Notes: generated by a model not told the origin, from the sequence alone. Shown: positions 36,659 to 46,204, numbered from the stretch's first letter. The stretch is DNA of 64,000 nt from an uncultured Sunxiuqinia sp. (GCF_947495665.1 NZ_CANLZV010000009.1:105898-169897); one strand, 5' to 3'. Translations and numbers: made by a program.

Positions 36659-39600
36659 TTAAAAACTCACGTTCAACTTAAGACCAACAGGAATTGTCCA
36701 AGGACTAACATTGTATCGTTCAATTCCTTGTTTAAATTGAATACCACTCCCTTGTACGCCTGATTCAGCCTGGAAAGCTGTTTCCGGATCAATATTAATT
36801 CCAGCTTTCGTCCATAGAATTAAGTTCCGGCTATAAACTGAAACAGAAGCATTCTGAATTCCAAGCGACTTTAGAGGAGGAAGTTGGTAGGTCAGTGAAA
36901 TCTCCCGAAGTTTTACGAAGTCAGCGTCGAATGTTGCATTGCGGGTATAATCCCAACCATAAAAATCCTGATAGCGGATCAGAGGCGTACCTTCATCACC
37001 CAAATGCTCTTTAACCATGACAAACTTCCCATTGTCATCATAATAGCCTTCAACACCAGGCATAAACACTCCATCATTTAGGGTGATGCCATTCTCCGTA
37101 TGTGGAAAACCTCCAGTGTCCGAAGTTGGCCCTCCAACAAGGACAAAGAACATTCCGTCAGGCGACAAATATTCATCGGCATGATCTTTCAAATATTGAG
37201 CAATTTCGGAGCCATTCATATCATTCAACTTAAGGGTGCGATCCATCCAGCGCTGCGTGTGTAAATCAGACTCTCCATAACGGAAGGTTTGCGAAACAAA
37301 CTGCCCTCCTTTACGCCAGTCCAAACTTGCACTCAACGTCCATTTTTTATAAGAAACTGAAGTTTGCATGCCCAAGGTAAAATCCGGGTTAAAGTTTCCA
37401 ATTACAGGAGCTACACGGTTACCATCGGCATCTTGTAAAGTACTATTACTATCATCCCAGCCTTCATCATCAATGATTGGCCAGCCATGGTAGGGAGAGC
37501 CTGGATCATCAACACGAGTCATCGCGCGGTCAATGATTTGTCCGATTTCATCGCCAACCCAAGTATAGGCTCCTCCTTTGGCATCACTCCAAAGCCTGAT
37601 GTAATCAAAGCCTTCCGCCAATTCTTCAATTCTTGTTCGGTTTTTAGAGAACACAAAATTCACATCCCAGTTCCAGTTCTCAGTGGCTATTGGCACCCCT
37701 CCTAATGAAAGTTCAATCCCTTTACTGGAGATCAGGCCTGCATTGATTTGCTTGCCGGTATAGCCTGATGAAGGAGGCAGTGCAATGCTCAAAATCTGGT
37801 TTTCATTTTCAGCTTCATAATAGGTACCATCCATTCTTAGTCTGCTGTTGAAGAATGCCAAATCAGCTCCAATCTCCCAACTGGTTTGAATCTCCGGTTT
37901 TAGATCCGGTAATAATAAAGTTCCCGAAGTCCCCAAGCGAGGTTGATTATCCCAAGCCCCCATGTTTTGCATGGTAGCCATTAAGCGATATGGGTCTGTG
38001 TCGTTACCAACCATAGCCCAGCCACCACGCAGTTTAGCCAAAGACACCTTGCTTCCCATGTCGAATACATTATTCAACAACAAGCTCAAGGAGGCTGAAG
38101 GATAAAAATAAGAGCGATTATCAGCCGGTAAAGTACTAGACCAGTCGTTTCGAGCGGTTAAATCCAGATAGACGGCATCTTTATATCCTAATGAAGTCAA
38201 AGCATACAAACTATAAATTGCTTTTTCGCTCCAGCTTGAACCATATTCAATATTATCCGGAGCAATGTTACTTAACGAATACAGACCGGGGACAATTAAG
38301 CCGCTCCCCCGCGCTTTTGTTCTGGCCAGGTTGTTCTCGGCATATTGATACATGTAGTTACCCCCGGCCGAAGCTGAAAGACTAAAATCTTCAAAGGTCT
38401 TATTGTAGGCTAATAAAAAATCTCCATTCTGCTCTCTCCGAGCCATATTGAAAATACCATAGGCCCCGTTTGCATCCCGCGTGTAACTAAGGGCAATTTT
38501 ACTCTCGCGTCTTTCATGAAACTGATCATGCGTATATCGTCCCATTAATGATAACTCAGGCGTGATTTGCCAGTCGATCTTTGCATTCCCAAATACCCGG
38601 TCTCGGCTGAAACCGTTATTCACTTCATTCGCTAAAAAATAGGGGTTGTTGATTCGGTCCACTTTTTCATACGATCCATCTGGTCTCAGATCCAGCGTAT
38701 AAGGACCATTCTGTTGAATTCCTTCCAAGCCTGGCTCCCAATAGTTTTTCAAATCGTTAATGTCAATATGTGAGTTGATATCGTATAAAGCCTGGAGAGG
38801 GTTTGCTCCTCGGTTTCCAACAGATGGTCGGTTATCGGCCCCTGAGTTGGTAAAATTAATGCTCGAGCTAACCGTGAGGTTATCGACCAACTTCAACGAA
38901 GAGTTCAGGCTAATTGAGTTTCGGTGCAAATCACTGTTTGGAATGATTCCTCGGTTCTGCATGCTTTCAAATGATACCCGATAGTTTAGCCGATCTGTTG
39001 CATCAGTGAGCGAAACCCCATTGGTCGATGTAATACCGGTTCTGAAAAAATCTTTAAAATTATCGGGATGAGAAACCAACTCAGTTGCTTCAACTTCCCC
39101 ATTCGCATTGAAATAAGGCCATTGATAAGCCATCATTCCTTTGTCCATCTCAGGTCCAACCCAATAGGAATCACCGACGGGAACCACGTAATAAGGCAAT
39201 CCATTATTGGGGCGGTTATCTTGAGTATAGGGGCGTTGTCCATTCGCAAAGCGTGTGTGTTTTTCGATATACTTATAAGGTTTTTCGACAACGGTATTTG
39301 ACGTAACCGTAATGCCAAGCCCTTTGGATTCCTTTCCGGACTTTGTGGTAATAATCACCACTCCATTCCCAGCCCGCGAACCGTACAAAGCAGCAGCACT
39401 TGGGCCTTTCAATACCGAAACACTTTCGATGTTTTCAGAACTTAAATCAGAAATGGCATTACCATAGTCCGGATTATTTTCGCGACCAACAGATGTAATA
39501 TTATTCAACGTATTGTTCATCGGTACTCCATCAACCACAAAAAGCGGCTGGTTGTCACTTGTTAATGACGAAGCCCCTCGAATAACCATACTTACTGATG

Positions 39601-40081
39601 ACCCAGCACCACCAGTAGAACTAATAGCAACCCCGGAAACCTTCCCGGAGAGTGAATTCAAGACATTTTCCTGAGCCACTTTTTGCAATGACTCACCATC
39701 AACTTCAGCAACAGAGTATCCCAACGACTTTTTCTGACGAGAAATGCCAAGAGCAGTTACCACTACTTCATCAACCCCAATTGTTGATGACTTTAAGACA
39801 ACGTCCACTACAGACCGTCCGTTGACTGGAACATTTTGCGTTTCCATACCAACAAAAGAGAACACCAATGTAACATTGGAGTTTGGCAGTTGTAGGTTGT
39901 AGCTCCCATCAAAATTGGTCACTACCCCACTGTTTGTACCCTCAATCACGATAGATACTCCGGGCAAAGGCTCACCATCGTCACCCGTTACGGTACCGCT
40001 TACCCGATTTTGAGCTGTAGCAGCAACACAAAACAGAGCAAATAGTGCAACCAGAAGTGTCTGCAAAATTCTTTTTTTCAT
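36659..40081 (-). CDS. susC: SusC/RagA-family TonB-linked outer-membrane transporter
   Basis: The protein has 1140 residues from ATG 40081 (MKKRILQTLL); the frame runs to 40111, but that adds ten residues ahead of a complete signal peptide. Domains are signal peptide (to ATAQ), carboxypeptidase-regulatory-like sandwich (about 25-96), TonB box DEVVVTALG (104-112), plug (about 115-240; GVVIITTKSGKESKG) and a long barrel ending in KLNVSF. No N-terminal STN signalling domain is present, so it is not coupled to an anti-sigma factor. With the downstream SusD it imports the locus substrate. No regulator gene is adjacent. Confidence 0.95.
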   Translation of the reverse strand: MKKRILQTLLVALFALFCVAATAQNRVSGTVTGDDGEPLPGVSIVIEGTNSGVVTNFDGSYNLQLPNSNVTLVFSFVGMETQNVPVNGRSVVDVVLKSSTIGVDEVVVTALGISRQKKSLGYSVAEVDGESLQKVAQENVLNSLSGKVSGVAISSTGGAGSSVSMVIRGASSLTSDNQPLFVVDGVPMNNTLNNITSVGRENNPDYGNAISDLSSENIESVSVLKGPSAAALYGSRAGNGVVIITTKSGKESKGLGITVTSNTVVEKPYKYIEKHTRFANGQRPYTQDNRPNNGLPYYVVPVGDSYWVGPEMDKGMMAYQWPYFNANGEVEATELVSHPDNFKDFFRTGITSTNGVSLTDATDRLNYRVSFESMQNRGIIPNSDLHRNSISLNSSLKLVDNLTVSSSINFTNSGADNRPSVGNRGANPLQALYDINSHIDINDLKNYWEPGLEGIQQNGPYTLDLRPDGSYEKVDRINNPYFLANEVNNGFSRDRVFGNAKIDWQITPELSLMGRYTHDQFHERRESKIALSYTRDANGAYGIFNMARREQNGDFLLAYNKTFEDFSLSASAGGNYMYQYAENNLARTKARGSGLIVPGLYSLSNIAPDNIEYGSSWSEKAIYSLYALTSLGYKDAVYLDLTARNDWSSTLPADNRSYFYPSASLSLLLNNVFDMGSKVSLAKLRGGWAMVGNDTDPYRLMATMQNMGAWDNQPRLGTSGTLLLPDLKPEIQTSWEIGADLAFFNSRLRMDGTYYEAENENQILSIALPPSSGYTGKQINAGLISSKGIELSLGGVPIATENWNWDVNFVFSKNRTRIEELAEGFDYIRLWSDAKGGAYTWVGDEIGQIIDRAMTRVDDPGSPYHGWPIIDDEGWDDSNSTLQDADGNRVAPVIGNFNPDFTLGMQTSVSYKKWTLSASLDWRKGGQFVSQTFRYGESDLHTQRWMDRTLKLNDMNGSEIAQYLKDHADEYLSPDGMFFVLVGGPTSDTGGFPHTENGITLNDGVFMPGVEGYYDDNGKFVMVKEHLGDEGTPLIRYQDFYGWDYTRNATFDADFVKLREISLTYQLPPLKSLGIQNASVSVYSRNLILWTKAGINIDPETAFQAESGVQGSGIQFKQGIERYNVSPWTIPVGLKLNVSF

Positions 40082-40926
40082 AGATCGTTTTTTTGATTTA
40101 ATTAAAATCATGGATCATAATCTTATCATCCACTCTTACAAAGTTTTATAAACGATCAAGCAATTGCTTCTGGAATTTTACTCTAAATACATTAAATTTT
40201 AACCCACATGTTTTACAACAGTGTAAAAAACAATTACTACAGGTTAAAATAATTTCACCTTTAAATTAAAACTACATCATCTCGTATCGACGATGCATTA
40301 ACATTTAGATAAATCACGAAGATGAAAATCAATCGTGAATTCATGAGAATCCATCATGCAGCATAACCGAAAACCAAGTCATTAAAAGAAAAAAGAAGAT
40401 TAAGATACTGAGGTACCCTATCTGCATTCAGGAGTAGCTTAAGCCTCCACATTTTATGAAAATGTTAAATGGACTACTTCTTTCTGTAAGTAAAAACCAA
40501 ATGATAAGCAAGTTAACCGGGTAGAGCCTTGGCTTAAATGGAAGAGTGCCCAGCAGTAATCCGAACGTTAAAAAGCTGTACAACATATAACGTAGAAAGA
40601 AAATCGTAAAAAATCAGCCGACTTTTACCCTGCGTCAAACGATCAAGGCTTTCAAAATCATGTTCACCAACTACCAAACCAGGTATTTGTTAGGAGATCA
40701 GCAATAGGAGTCCATAAAAAGTATTGATTAGATCACTTGCTCCAGTGCAATCACATCGCACAACCAACGCCTGGCTGAAAATGAAGCACAATACAATCGG
40801 GTTGCAGCGAGCTTGAACAAACAGGACCAGGCTTGAAAAGAGAATCCGCTACTCCTCTGATGAACGTGAAACCAACTATCTCGTAGAAAATTGAAAGAAC
40901 AGTCTTTAATTTAAATCCGAGACCCG
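40082..40926. other. 845-base gap upstream of susC
   Basis: The left 250 bases are AT-rich and should carry the susC promoter and leader, but no exact TAnnTTTG match was found on minus. The rest is of more ordinary composition and has no supportable ORF, tRNA or repeat. It may hold a decayed gene or a regulatory RNA; nothing visible proves either. Confidence 0.45.
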
Positions 40927-41433
40927 ATGAAATCAGAGGAACTGAGGAAAATTCAAGCCCCGATCAAAGAGAAATACCGGGAGCAGCCTACAGCGGCAAT
41001 CATCACCCTGCAAGCAAGTGGAGAAATTGGAGCAGGCATTTCCTGCAAAGTAGCCACAGGAAAAGCACTGGTTGAAGCTGGTCTACACCCGGCTACGGGG
41101 GGCAACGGCATGCTCGCCTGCTCCGGAGATTTGCTTTTGGAAGCCTTGGTAGCTTGTGCCGGAGTTACACTTCGGGCGGTATCAACAGCTTTGGAAATCC
41201 CGATCGAACAAGGCAAGGTGATCGCCGAGGGCGACTTGGATTTCAGAGGAACATTAGGCGTAGCGAAAGACGTGCCGGTAGGCTTCAAAGCAATTCGACT
41301 TTCTTTTGAGTTGGCTTGCAATGCAAGTCCTGATCAACTCGCTGCAATTGCCAAACTAACAGAACGATACTGCGTGGTTTATCAAACGCTCACCAAGGGA
41401 GTCCCCATTGCAACAAGCTATGCGACGCATTAA
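40927..41433 (+). CDS. OsmC/Ohr-family peroxidase-like protein
   Basis: The protein has 168 residues and is cytoplasmic. The two redox cysteines of the family are in place: ALVACAGVTLRAV (about Cys77) and ERYCVVYQTL (about Cys156). OsmC-fold proteins reduce organic hydroperoxides with a thiol partner. The surrounding helix-sheet pattern and length fit. It stands alone on plus, followed by a very stable hairpin. Whether it is an OsmC, an Ohr or the less characterised third branch cannot be decided here. Confidence 0.85.
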   Translation: MKSEELRKIQAPIKEKYREQPTAAIITLQASGEIGAGISCKVATGKALVEAGLHPATGGNGMLACSGDLLLEALVACAGVTLRAVSTALEIPIEQGKVIAEGDLDFRGTLGVAKDVPVGFKAIRLSFELACNASPDQLAAIAKLTERYCVVYQTLTKGVPIATSYATH

Positions 41434-41447
41434 TCCAGAAGAAGTTC

Positions 41448-41488
41448 CCAGCCTTAACCGAGCGATTGCATCGCTTGGTTAAGGCTGG
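41448..41488. terminator. Very stable 19-bp hairpin after the OsmC gene
   Basis: Positions 41448-41466 pair with 41470-41488 (one G-T wobble) on a 3-base loop. No T-run follows, so it may be a Rho-assisted terminator, an mRNA end-protector or a small palindromic repeat. Confidence 0.55.
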
Positions 41489-41555
41489 CTGGAAATGCAA
41501 CACCATTGCAATCGTGCAAAAGCAAAGGGATTTCGATTTTGGAATTTGAAATTAT

Positions 41556-41591
41556 AAACCCCCGACCCATCACCCAATAAGGCCGGGGTTT
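41556..41591 (-). terminator. Likely terminator after the duplicated helical-protein gene
   Basis: AAACCCC (from 41556) pairs with GGGGTTT (to 41591), just 6 bases past the stop on the minus strand. The transcript continues into TTTATAATTTC. Confidence 0.5.
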
Positions 41592-41596
41592 CTCAT

Positions 41597-42244
41597 TCAG
41601 GATGGTTCAATAATTCCAAGCATTTCAAGAAATTGCGGACGCCCCTGCAAGGCAATGCGGGCAATCGCTCTAAAATCGGAATACCAATCCTGCAAGACAT
41701 CTACGGCTTTGTCACGGGCTTTGGTGGCATCCTGCGCTTCACCGGACTCCTGCTTTAAACGGGCTAACTGGTCTTCCACAGCCAGCACCAGGTCCATGCC
41801 AGCCTGTAACTTTTCTGCCGTAACACCAAACTCACTTATTTTAGCCATAGCCGGTTCATCAGCCATCAGGTTGGTGTAAAACAGCCGTGCCTGGCTGATC
41901 CAACCGGAATAGCTTTGTTTGCGCCTGCCATTAAGCTGAAGCTTAGTCCACATACCTGCATCATTTTTAAAAGCAATGCGGGCAATTTTTACGTAGTTCA
42001 TGTATGTATGATGAGCTTCCGAACGTTTTAGTCGTAGCTCATCGCTGGCACCATCTTCCTCACCAGCTTCTTTAACCTGCTTTGCCTGCAGGTTCTGAGC
42101 GTTGGTCAAGATGACTTTGCCTGCAGTCAGTTTCTCGGGCGTATAACCCAACAAACTCATCAGTCCGGCAACTTCGGGGTGCCTTAAGGCATTGTTGATG
42201 CCTAAGTCAGCCTTCAGTAATAATTCATCAATCTCTTTGTTCAT
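41597..42244 (-). CDS. Helical protein of unknown function with internal duplication
   Basis: The protein has 215 residues, no signal peptide and no membrane span. I do not recognise a named family. It is almost wholly helical and contains two related halves: residues about 33-104 (GYTPEKLTAGKVIL ... YVKIARIAFK) and about 140-210 (GVTAEKLQAGMDLV ... FRAIARIALQ). Each half has a T.EKL.AG helix start, a charged coiled-coil middle and an [F/Y].xIARIA helix, so it arose by duplication of a unit of about 70 residues. No cysteine or metal motif is present. It is isolated on minus, next to a 21-base tandem repeat. A structural or binding role is the most that can be guessed. Confidence 0.75.
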   Translation of the reverse strand: MNKEIDELLLKADLGINNALRHPEVAGLMSLLGYTPEKLTAGKVILTNAQNLQAKQVKEAGEEDGASDELRLKRSEAHHTYMNYVKIARIAFKNDAGMWTKLQLNGRRKQSYSGWISQARLFYTNLMADEPAMAKISEFGVTAEKLQAGMDLVLAVEDQLARLKQESGEAQDATKARDKAVDVLQDWYSDFRAIARIALQGRPQFLEMLGIIEPS

Positions 42245-42366
42245 AATGCATACATATATTTAGTTAGTGGGTGATCAAATTAATTTTAATCACTCTTCAC
42301 ACACAAACATCTTACTTACACAGCTAAAACGATCAGTATCCGCTTGGTTCTTGATCATTACCTGCC

Positions 42367-42492
42367 GGAATTCAAAACGACCAGACAGAATCGGGAGCTT
42401 ACCATTCCGAATGGTAACAAGACTGCCTGGAATTGCAATAAGACCACTCGAAATTGAGACAAGACCGCCCGGAATTGCAGGAAGACCGTACT
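42367..42492. repeat. Six-copy 21-base tandem repeat
   Basis: Units begin near 42367, 42388, 42409, 42430, 42451 and 42472. The last four are the most alike, with GAATTG at the start and AAGACC mid-unit. On the minus strand they read as a seven-residue pattern (GLPAIPG, GLVSISS, GLIAIPG, SLVTIRN). That frame is flanked by stops and has no good start. Confidence 0.75.
42399..42417. repeat. 19-base palindrome inside the tandem repeat
   Basis: TTACCATTC and GAATGGTAA flank a single central base. It could be an operator-like site or a by-product of repeat expansion. Confidence 0.55.
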
Positions 42493-42881
42493 TCTGCTAT
42501 TTCCTGCTGTTTTTTGTCAAATCCCGGGCAAACGGGCAGTACTGGACCATGGATGGTGCGGTGCTTTCAGCCTTTTACGAACTCTCCCGTCCTATTATCT
42601 GTAATTGGGGCCAGCAAGCGATCGTTTTTCCCGGCCAACGACGCCACTCAACCGGGTGTTTATCAATACGATTACACAAGTTAAAACAAATTGAACTTAA
42701 TAGCAACTTTAATTAAATTACGAAGAAGCCTGGGGCCCCTCTTACTGGCGGGTTTTAATTGATTCGAAGGTGCGGCTAATTCTGATTCTACCGAGCTTGG
42801 TTTTGAATATGCATTTGGGGGCCAGGCAAATCAATCGCAAACCGGAGCCTGCAACACCCCAAAGAAAGTTTTTCTATTGAC

Positions 42882-42918
42882 TTACTGATCGGATGACTTT
42901 GAGCCGTCCGATCAGTAA
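42882..42918. repeat. 12-bp perfect inverted repeat
   Basis: TTACTGATCGGA (42882-42893) pairs with TCCGATCAGTAA (42907-42918) over a 13-base loop. No T-run follows on either strand. It lies at the edge of the AT-rich island. Confidence 0.55.
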
Positions 42919-43005
42919 AAACCCGGGCTCGCTGGAGGTGCTACACGATGCAATCATGCGGCAGCGAAGGGCTTATACTTTTAACGAATCAAGGATTTAC
43001 AATAT

Positions 43006-43761
43006 TCATTTTTTTACTTCTAATAGTAATTTCTTTCCCAGGATAACAATCAAAGGAATTGATATAATTACCAAAAAACCACTTAATTTATTTGCAGTTT
43101 CTAAGCCAACATATTTAAAAATTAAAAAACTCTCAATTTGAACCATTAAGTTCAAAACTGAATGAAGTAGAATTGTCGTCCCAATACTTCTTGTTTTATA
43201 ATATATCCAACCGAAGATTAATCCAATTACAAATACACCCCAAATTTGCAATGGTTTTCCATGTACTAATGCAAATATTAATGCAGAGAAGATAACTGCA
43301 TACCTAGGAGCGTATTTTGTTAATAATCCCCTTAGTATAATACCCCTAAAAATTATTTCTTCTAGAAATGGAGCAATCAATACAGCACCAAGTATAGCTA
43401 AAGGCCTATTAAATGGATTAGATAACTCTGTTTTAAAATGAAATATTTGATTGATAAGATTATTTATCGGCTTATTGACTCCAACTGAAAATATAAAAAG
43501 CAGAACTATCATTAAATAAAGGAATCGGCTCTCTACAAGTTTGAATTTCCAATTGAATCTTTGATTTCTATGATGATTAACCCAGTAAGAAATGCTTATA
43601 AATATTAAACATACTAATACATAAAATATTATCTGATTTAATTCATTCGTTGAATATGAATTAATACCAATAAATAATAAAAAGGGCATTGACAGTAACA
43701 ATGCAGCAAGGAGCAGACCTATTATTTGAATAATTCTATTGGGGAAAAATGTTTCTTTCAT
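43006..43761 (-). CDS. CPBP-family intramembrane metalloprotease
   Basis: The protein has 251 residues with about seven membrane helices. The catalytic motifs are in order: EEIIFRG (Glu134, Glu135, Arg139), a His in LIFALVHGKP (His167), and HSVLNL (His200, Asn204). CPBP/Abi proteases work inside the membrane; bacterial members are tied to bacteriocin self-immunity, prenyl-protein processing or surface-protein maturation. The gene is noticeably AT-richer than its neighbours, with codons such as AAA, ATT and TTA dominating, and it lies in an accessory region, suggesting horizontal arrival. No bacteriocin gene was found next to it. Confidence 0.87.
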   Translation of the reverse strand: MKETFFPNRIIQIIGLLLAALLLSMPFLLFIGINSYSTNELNQIIFYVLVCLIFISISYWVNHHRNQRFNWKFKLVESRFLYLMIVLLFIFSVGVNKPINNLINQIFHFKTELSNPFNRPLAILGAVLIAPFLEEIIFRGIILRGLLTKYAPRYAVIFSALIFALVHGKPLQIWGVFVIGLIFGWIYYKTRSIGTTILLHSVLNLMVQIESFLIFKYVGLETANKLSGFLVIISIPLIVILGKKLLLEVKK

Positions 43762-43896
43762 ACATGCAGCGCTTCAACCTTCTATCTAAGGGATGAAAAA
43801 TATTTTTAGGCAAATTTCAAAGGGGGCTTCTGTCCAGCAGCACAGAACTGCGATGCGAGAATCCGCAGTTTACTACCACCAAACCCACCCTGGAAT

Positions 43897-44298
43897 TTAC
43901 AAAGTATTATAAGCTGGCATCTTTGGTTTAAATCCCATTTTTTTGTGAATAAATATGGTAATTATTAGACGCATTACTTCAACAGAAGATAGAATAACAA
44001 ACATGGTATTATTGTTTACTATGTCTACTTTCAAAAAATCCAATATTACTGATAGAAATCCAAACGACAGTCCAAACCAAAATATTAATCTGGGTATAAA
44101 TTGAAGGTAATATATCCAGATTCCCATAACCTTATTTTTATATAAAAAGAAGGCCGAAAAAATCATCGATATCAAAACAGTTATCATTAATGCACTCATC
44201 CAGAAAAAATTCATGCTTAATTTCATTTTGTCCGAAAGAAGAAAAATGATTATAGAAATGAAATCTATAATTCCAAAAATCTTAAGTATTGTTTTCAT
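43897..44298 (-). CDS. Small membrane protein of unknown function
   Basis: The protein has 133 residues with four predicted membrane helices (about 5-22, 30-52, 57-80, 95-117) and a basic tail. I do not recognise the family. It is as AT-rich as the adjacent CPBP protease gene, on the same strand and 135 bases before it, so the two may have arrived together and could be co-transcribed. The start is the only ATG giving a full first helix. Confidence 0.65.
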   Translation of the reverse strand: MKTILKIFGIIDFISIIIFLLSDKMKLSMNFFWMSALMITVLISMIFSAFFLYKNKVMGIWIYYLQFIPRLIFWFGLSFGFLSVILDFLKVDIVNNNTMFVILSSVEVMRLIITIFIHKKMGFKPKMPAYNTL

Positions 44299-44417
44299 AC
44301 CTGTAACCCTATTTATAGTTCAATTATTGATTAGTCTGTTACACTTCCTTATAACCAGGACATATCAAACATATGTTATTATGTTCTATTTAGCAAACTT
44401 TTAGGTGTCGGACCTTA

Positions 44418-45998
44418 CTAGTCCAACATTTCCGTTTCAATATCAGTGGCATTGATCCAGCCTGCGCGAACCTTTTCACCAGCCATAAACCGATTGTAAA
44501 AGTTTCGGGTAGCCGCCTCAGCATAGGGATAATCCTCAAAACGATCGCCTTGTCCAAACATCCGTGGATCGCCTTCTGCCTTGAGTTCTGCTTCCATTTG
44601 CTCTGCCAGTTGGGCTTTAATTTCCTGGTAATCCGGCTTTGCGGCAAGGTTGCGCAGGCATTCCGGATCATTGGATAGTTGATACAACTCTTCAGCCGGT
44701 CGTTTCCCAAAGTTCATCTCCCAAAACCAGCTTTCACCATTGGCTCTCAGGTTGTTCAGCACCCAGCTTTTAGTAGGCGATCCATCACAATTCATATAAC
44801 CGGTTTCCGGGTTTCCCGAAGGCCAGCGTTCCGGATGATAATTCCTCAGGTAAAGAAACTCTTTGGTCACAAGCCCGCGAATGGGGTACCCCTGATCATC
44901 AGGTCGCCCCATGTCATGACGCTCTTTTCCAATCACCATAAATTCCCGGCCGCATGCATCCGACAAATTCTCAAAAACAGGCAATAAACTCTCTCCTTCC
45001 ATCGGTTGCATGGTAGGCTCCTTCACGCCGGCAACGTCCAAAAAAGTGGGAGCAAAATCGGTAAAACTCACAAAGTCATCCACCACTCGTCCCGGTTTTT
45101 CGATTCCTTTGGGCCACATAATCGCCAGCGGCAGGTGGTTCGAAAGCTCATACTCCATCCCTTTAATCCGGGGAAAGGGCATTCCATTGTCGGCGGTAAC
45201 AACCACCAATGTATTTTCAAGAAGTCCTTGGTCTTCCAGCATTTTCAGCATACGCCCCAAATGCTGATCAAAATACTCAATCTCAAAAGCATAATCCAAC
45301 ATATCGTAACGAACTGAATCATTGTCGGGCCAAAAGCCAAATACCTGGTCAATATCTGTTAGGCTTTTGCCTCCTTTCTCTACGCCTGCCCGAAACTCGT
45401 ACGCCCGATGGGGTTCTGTGGATCCATACCAAAAACAGAAGGGCTGCCCCTCTGCCCGCGCCTCCAGGAAAGTTTCAAAATTGGCCGCATAATCAATGTT
45501 CGAAATGAACCTGGCCGGCGGTGTTGTTTTCAATTGATTGAACGCAGGGCCAAGCAGCTCGCGCCTTTTTCCATCAATTTCGCCCGGATTGCCCGGTGCC
45601 CAGCCTTTGGCCGTATGACCAACAAAATACCCCTGCTTTTGCAAGGCCTCGGCATAGGTCTCAAATTTCTCAGGGAAATAAGGCACATGATTCGCAGCGG
45701 CTTCCAGTTGCCAGCTGTTTCTCCCGGTAAGAATGCAGGAGCGCGAAGGAGCGCATTTGGCATTAGGCGTATAGGCGCGCGTAAACAGAAGTCCTTCGCG
45801 GGCCACGCGGTCAAAGGCCGGAGTTTTAACCCAATCACAACCGTAAGCTCCGGCATGTGGGAAAGACTGGTCATCGGCTATACAAAATAGAATATTGGGA
45901 GGCTGCTCTGTGGATTGCTCCGCCTCCTGACAAGACGAAAAACAGCCCCCCAACAGCAAAGTTCCAGAAGCCAGAATCAAAGGTAAGTTTCGTTTCAT
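44418..45998 (-). CDS. Formylglycine-dependent sulfatase lipoprotein (sulfamidase-like, S1 family)
   Basis: The protein has 526 residues with a lipoprotein-type signal peptide (LLLGGC or FSSC). The sulfatase signature is [11 protein letters not shown] at 82-92, in which Cys82 would be converted to formylglycine. Calcium ligands Asp42/Asp43 are in [13 protein letters not shown], and further site residues occur in [11 protein letters not shown] and [11 protein letters not shown]. The PHRAYEF and [13 protein letters not shown] stretches resemble the heparan N-sulfatase-like branch (S1_8), but substrate cannot be fixed from sequence. Such enzymes desulfate host or algal glycans in the periplasm. 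No anaerobic maturase is in the window. Confidence 0.88.
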   Translation of the reverse strand: MKRNLPLILASGTLLLGGCFSSCQEAEQSTEQPPNILFCIADDQSFPHAGAYGCDWVKTPAFDRVAREGLLFTRAYTPNAKCAPSRSCILTGRNSWQLEAAANHVPYFPEKFETYAEALQKQGYFVGHTAKGWAPGNPGEIDGKRRELLGPAFNQLKTTPPARFISNIDYAANFETFLEARAEGQPFCFWYGSTEPHRAYEFRAGVEKGGKSLTDIDQVFGFWPDNDSVRYDMLDYAFEIEYFDQHLGRMLKMLEDQGLLENTLVVVTADNGMPFPRIKGMEYELSNHLPLAIMWPKGIEKPGRVVDDFVSFTDFAPTFLDVAGVKEPTMQPMEGESLLPVFENLSDACGREFMVIGKERHDMGRPDDQGYPIRGLVTKEFLYLRNYHPERWPSGNPETGYMNCDGSPTKSWVLNNLRANGESWFWEMNFGKRPAEELYQLSNDPECLRNLAAKPDYQEIKAQLAEQMEAELKAEGDPRMFGQGDRFEDYPYAEAATRNFYNRFMAGEKVRAGWINATDIETEMLD

Positions 45999-46204
45999 AA
46001 GTTCGTTAGTTTGAGTAATTGCTCCTTAAAACTAGGAACATTCTTCAGAAGAAAAAACCCCTTGAAGCATGAAAACGAACAAATTCCATCTCTTTTGTGC
46101 GTCGGTTGAAAGAGCATCTTTCTCCTATCGCGTAATCCTGTTACAACACTTTTCCGGCAGGCAATAATCAAGAGGGATTATTCAGCTTTTACCATGGCTT
46201 TTTT

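Larger units (their letters stand above)
42245..43005. other. 760-base non-coding accessory region
   Basis: It contains a six-copy 21-base tandem repeat, a 19-base palindrome and a 12-bp inverted repeat, listed separately. A 149-codon plus-strand frame crosses it, but it only reads through the repeat and has no protein-like features, so I do not call it a gene. Confidence 0.5.

Noticed and set aside
42367..42492. CRISPR array
   Set aside because: Units are contiguous 21-mers without spacers, and there are no cas genes.
42267..42716. 149-codon plus-strand frame through the tandem repeat
   Set aside because: It is created by the 21-base repeat period, has no family resemblance, no promoter box and an unlikely composition.
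43762..43896. Integron cassette recombination site between the two AT-rich genes
   Set aside because: A 7-bp GC-rich stem (43846-43852 with 43864-43870) occurs, but the conserved attC core ends are missing.
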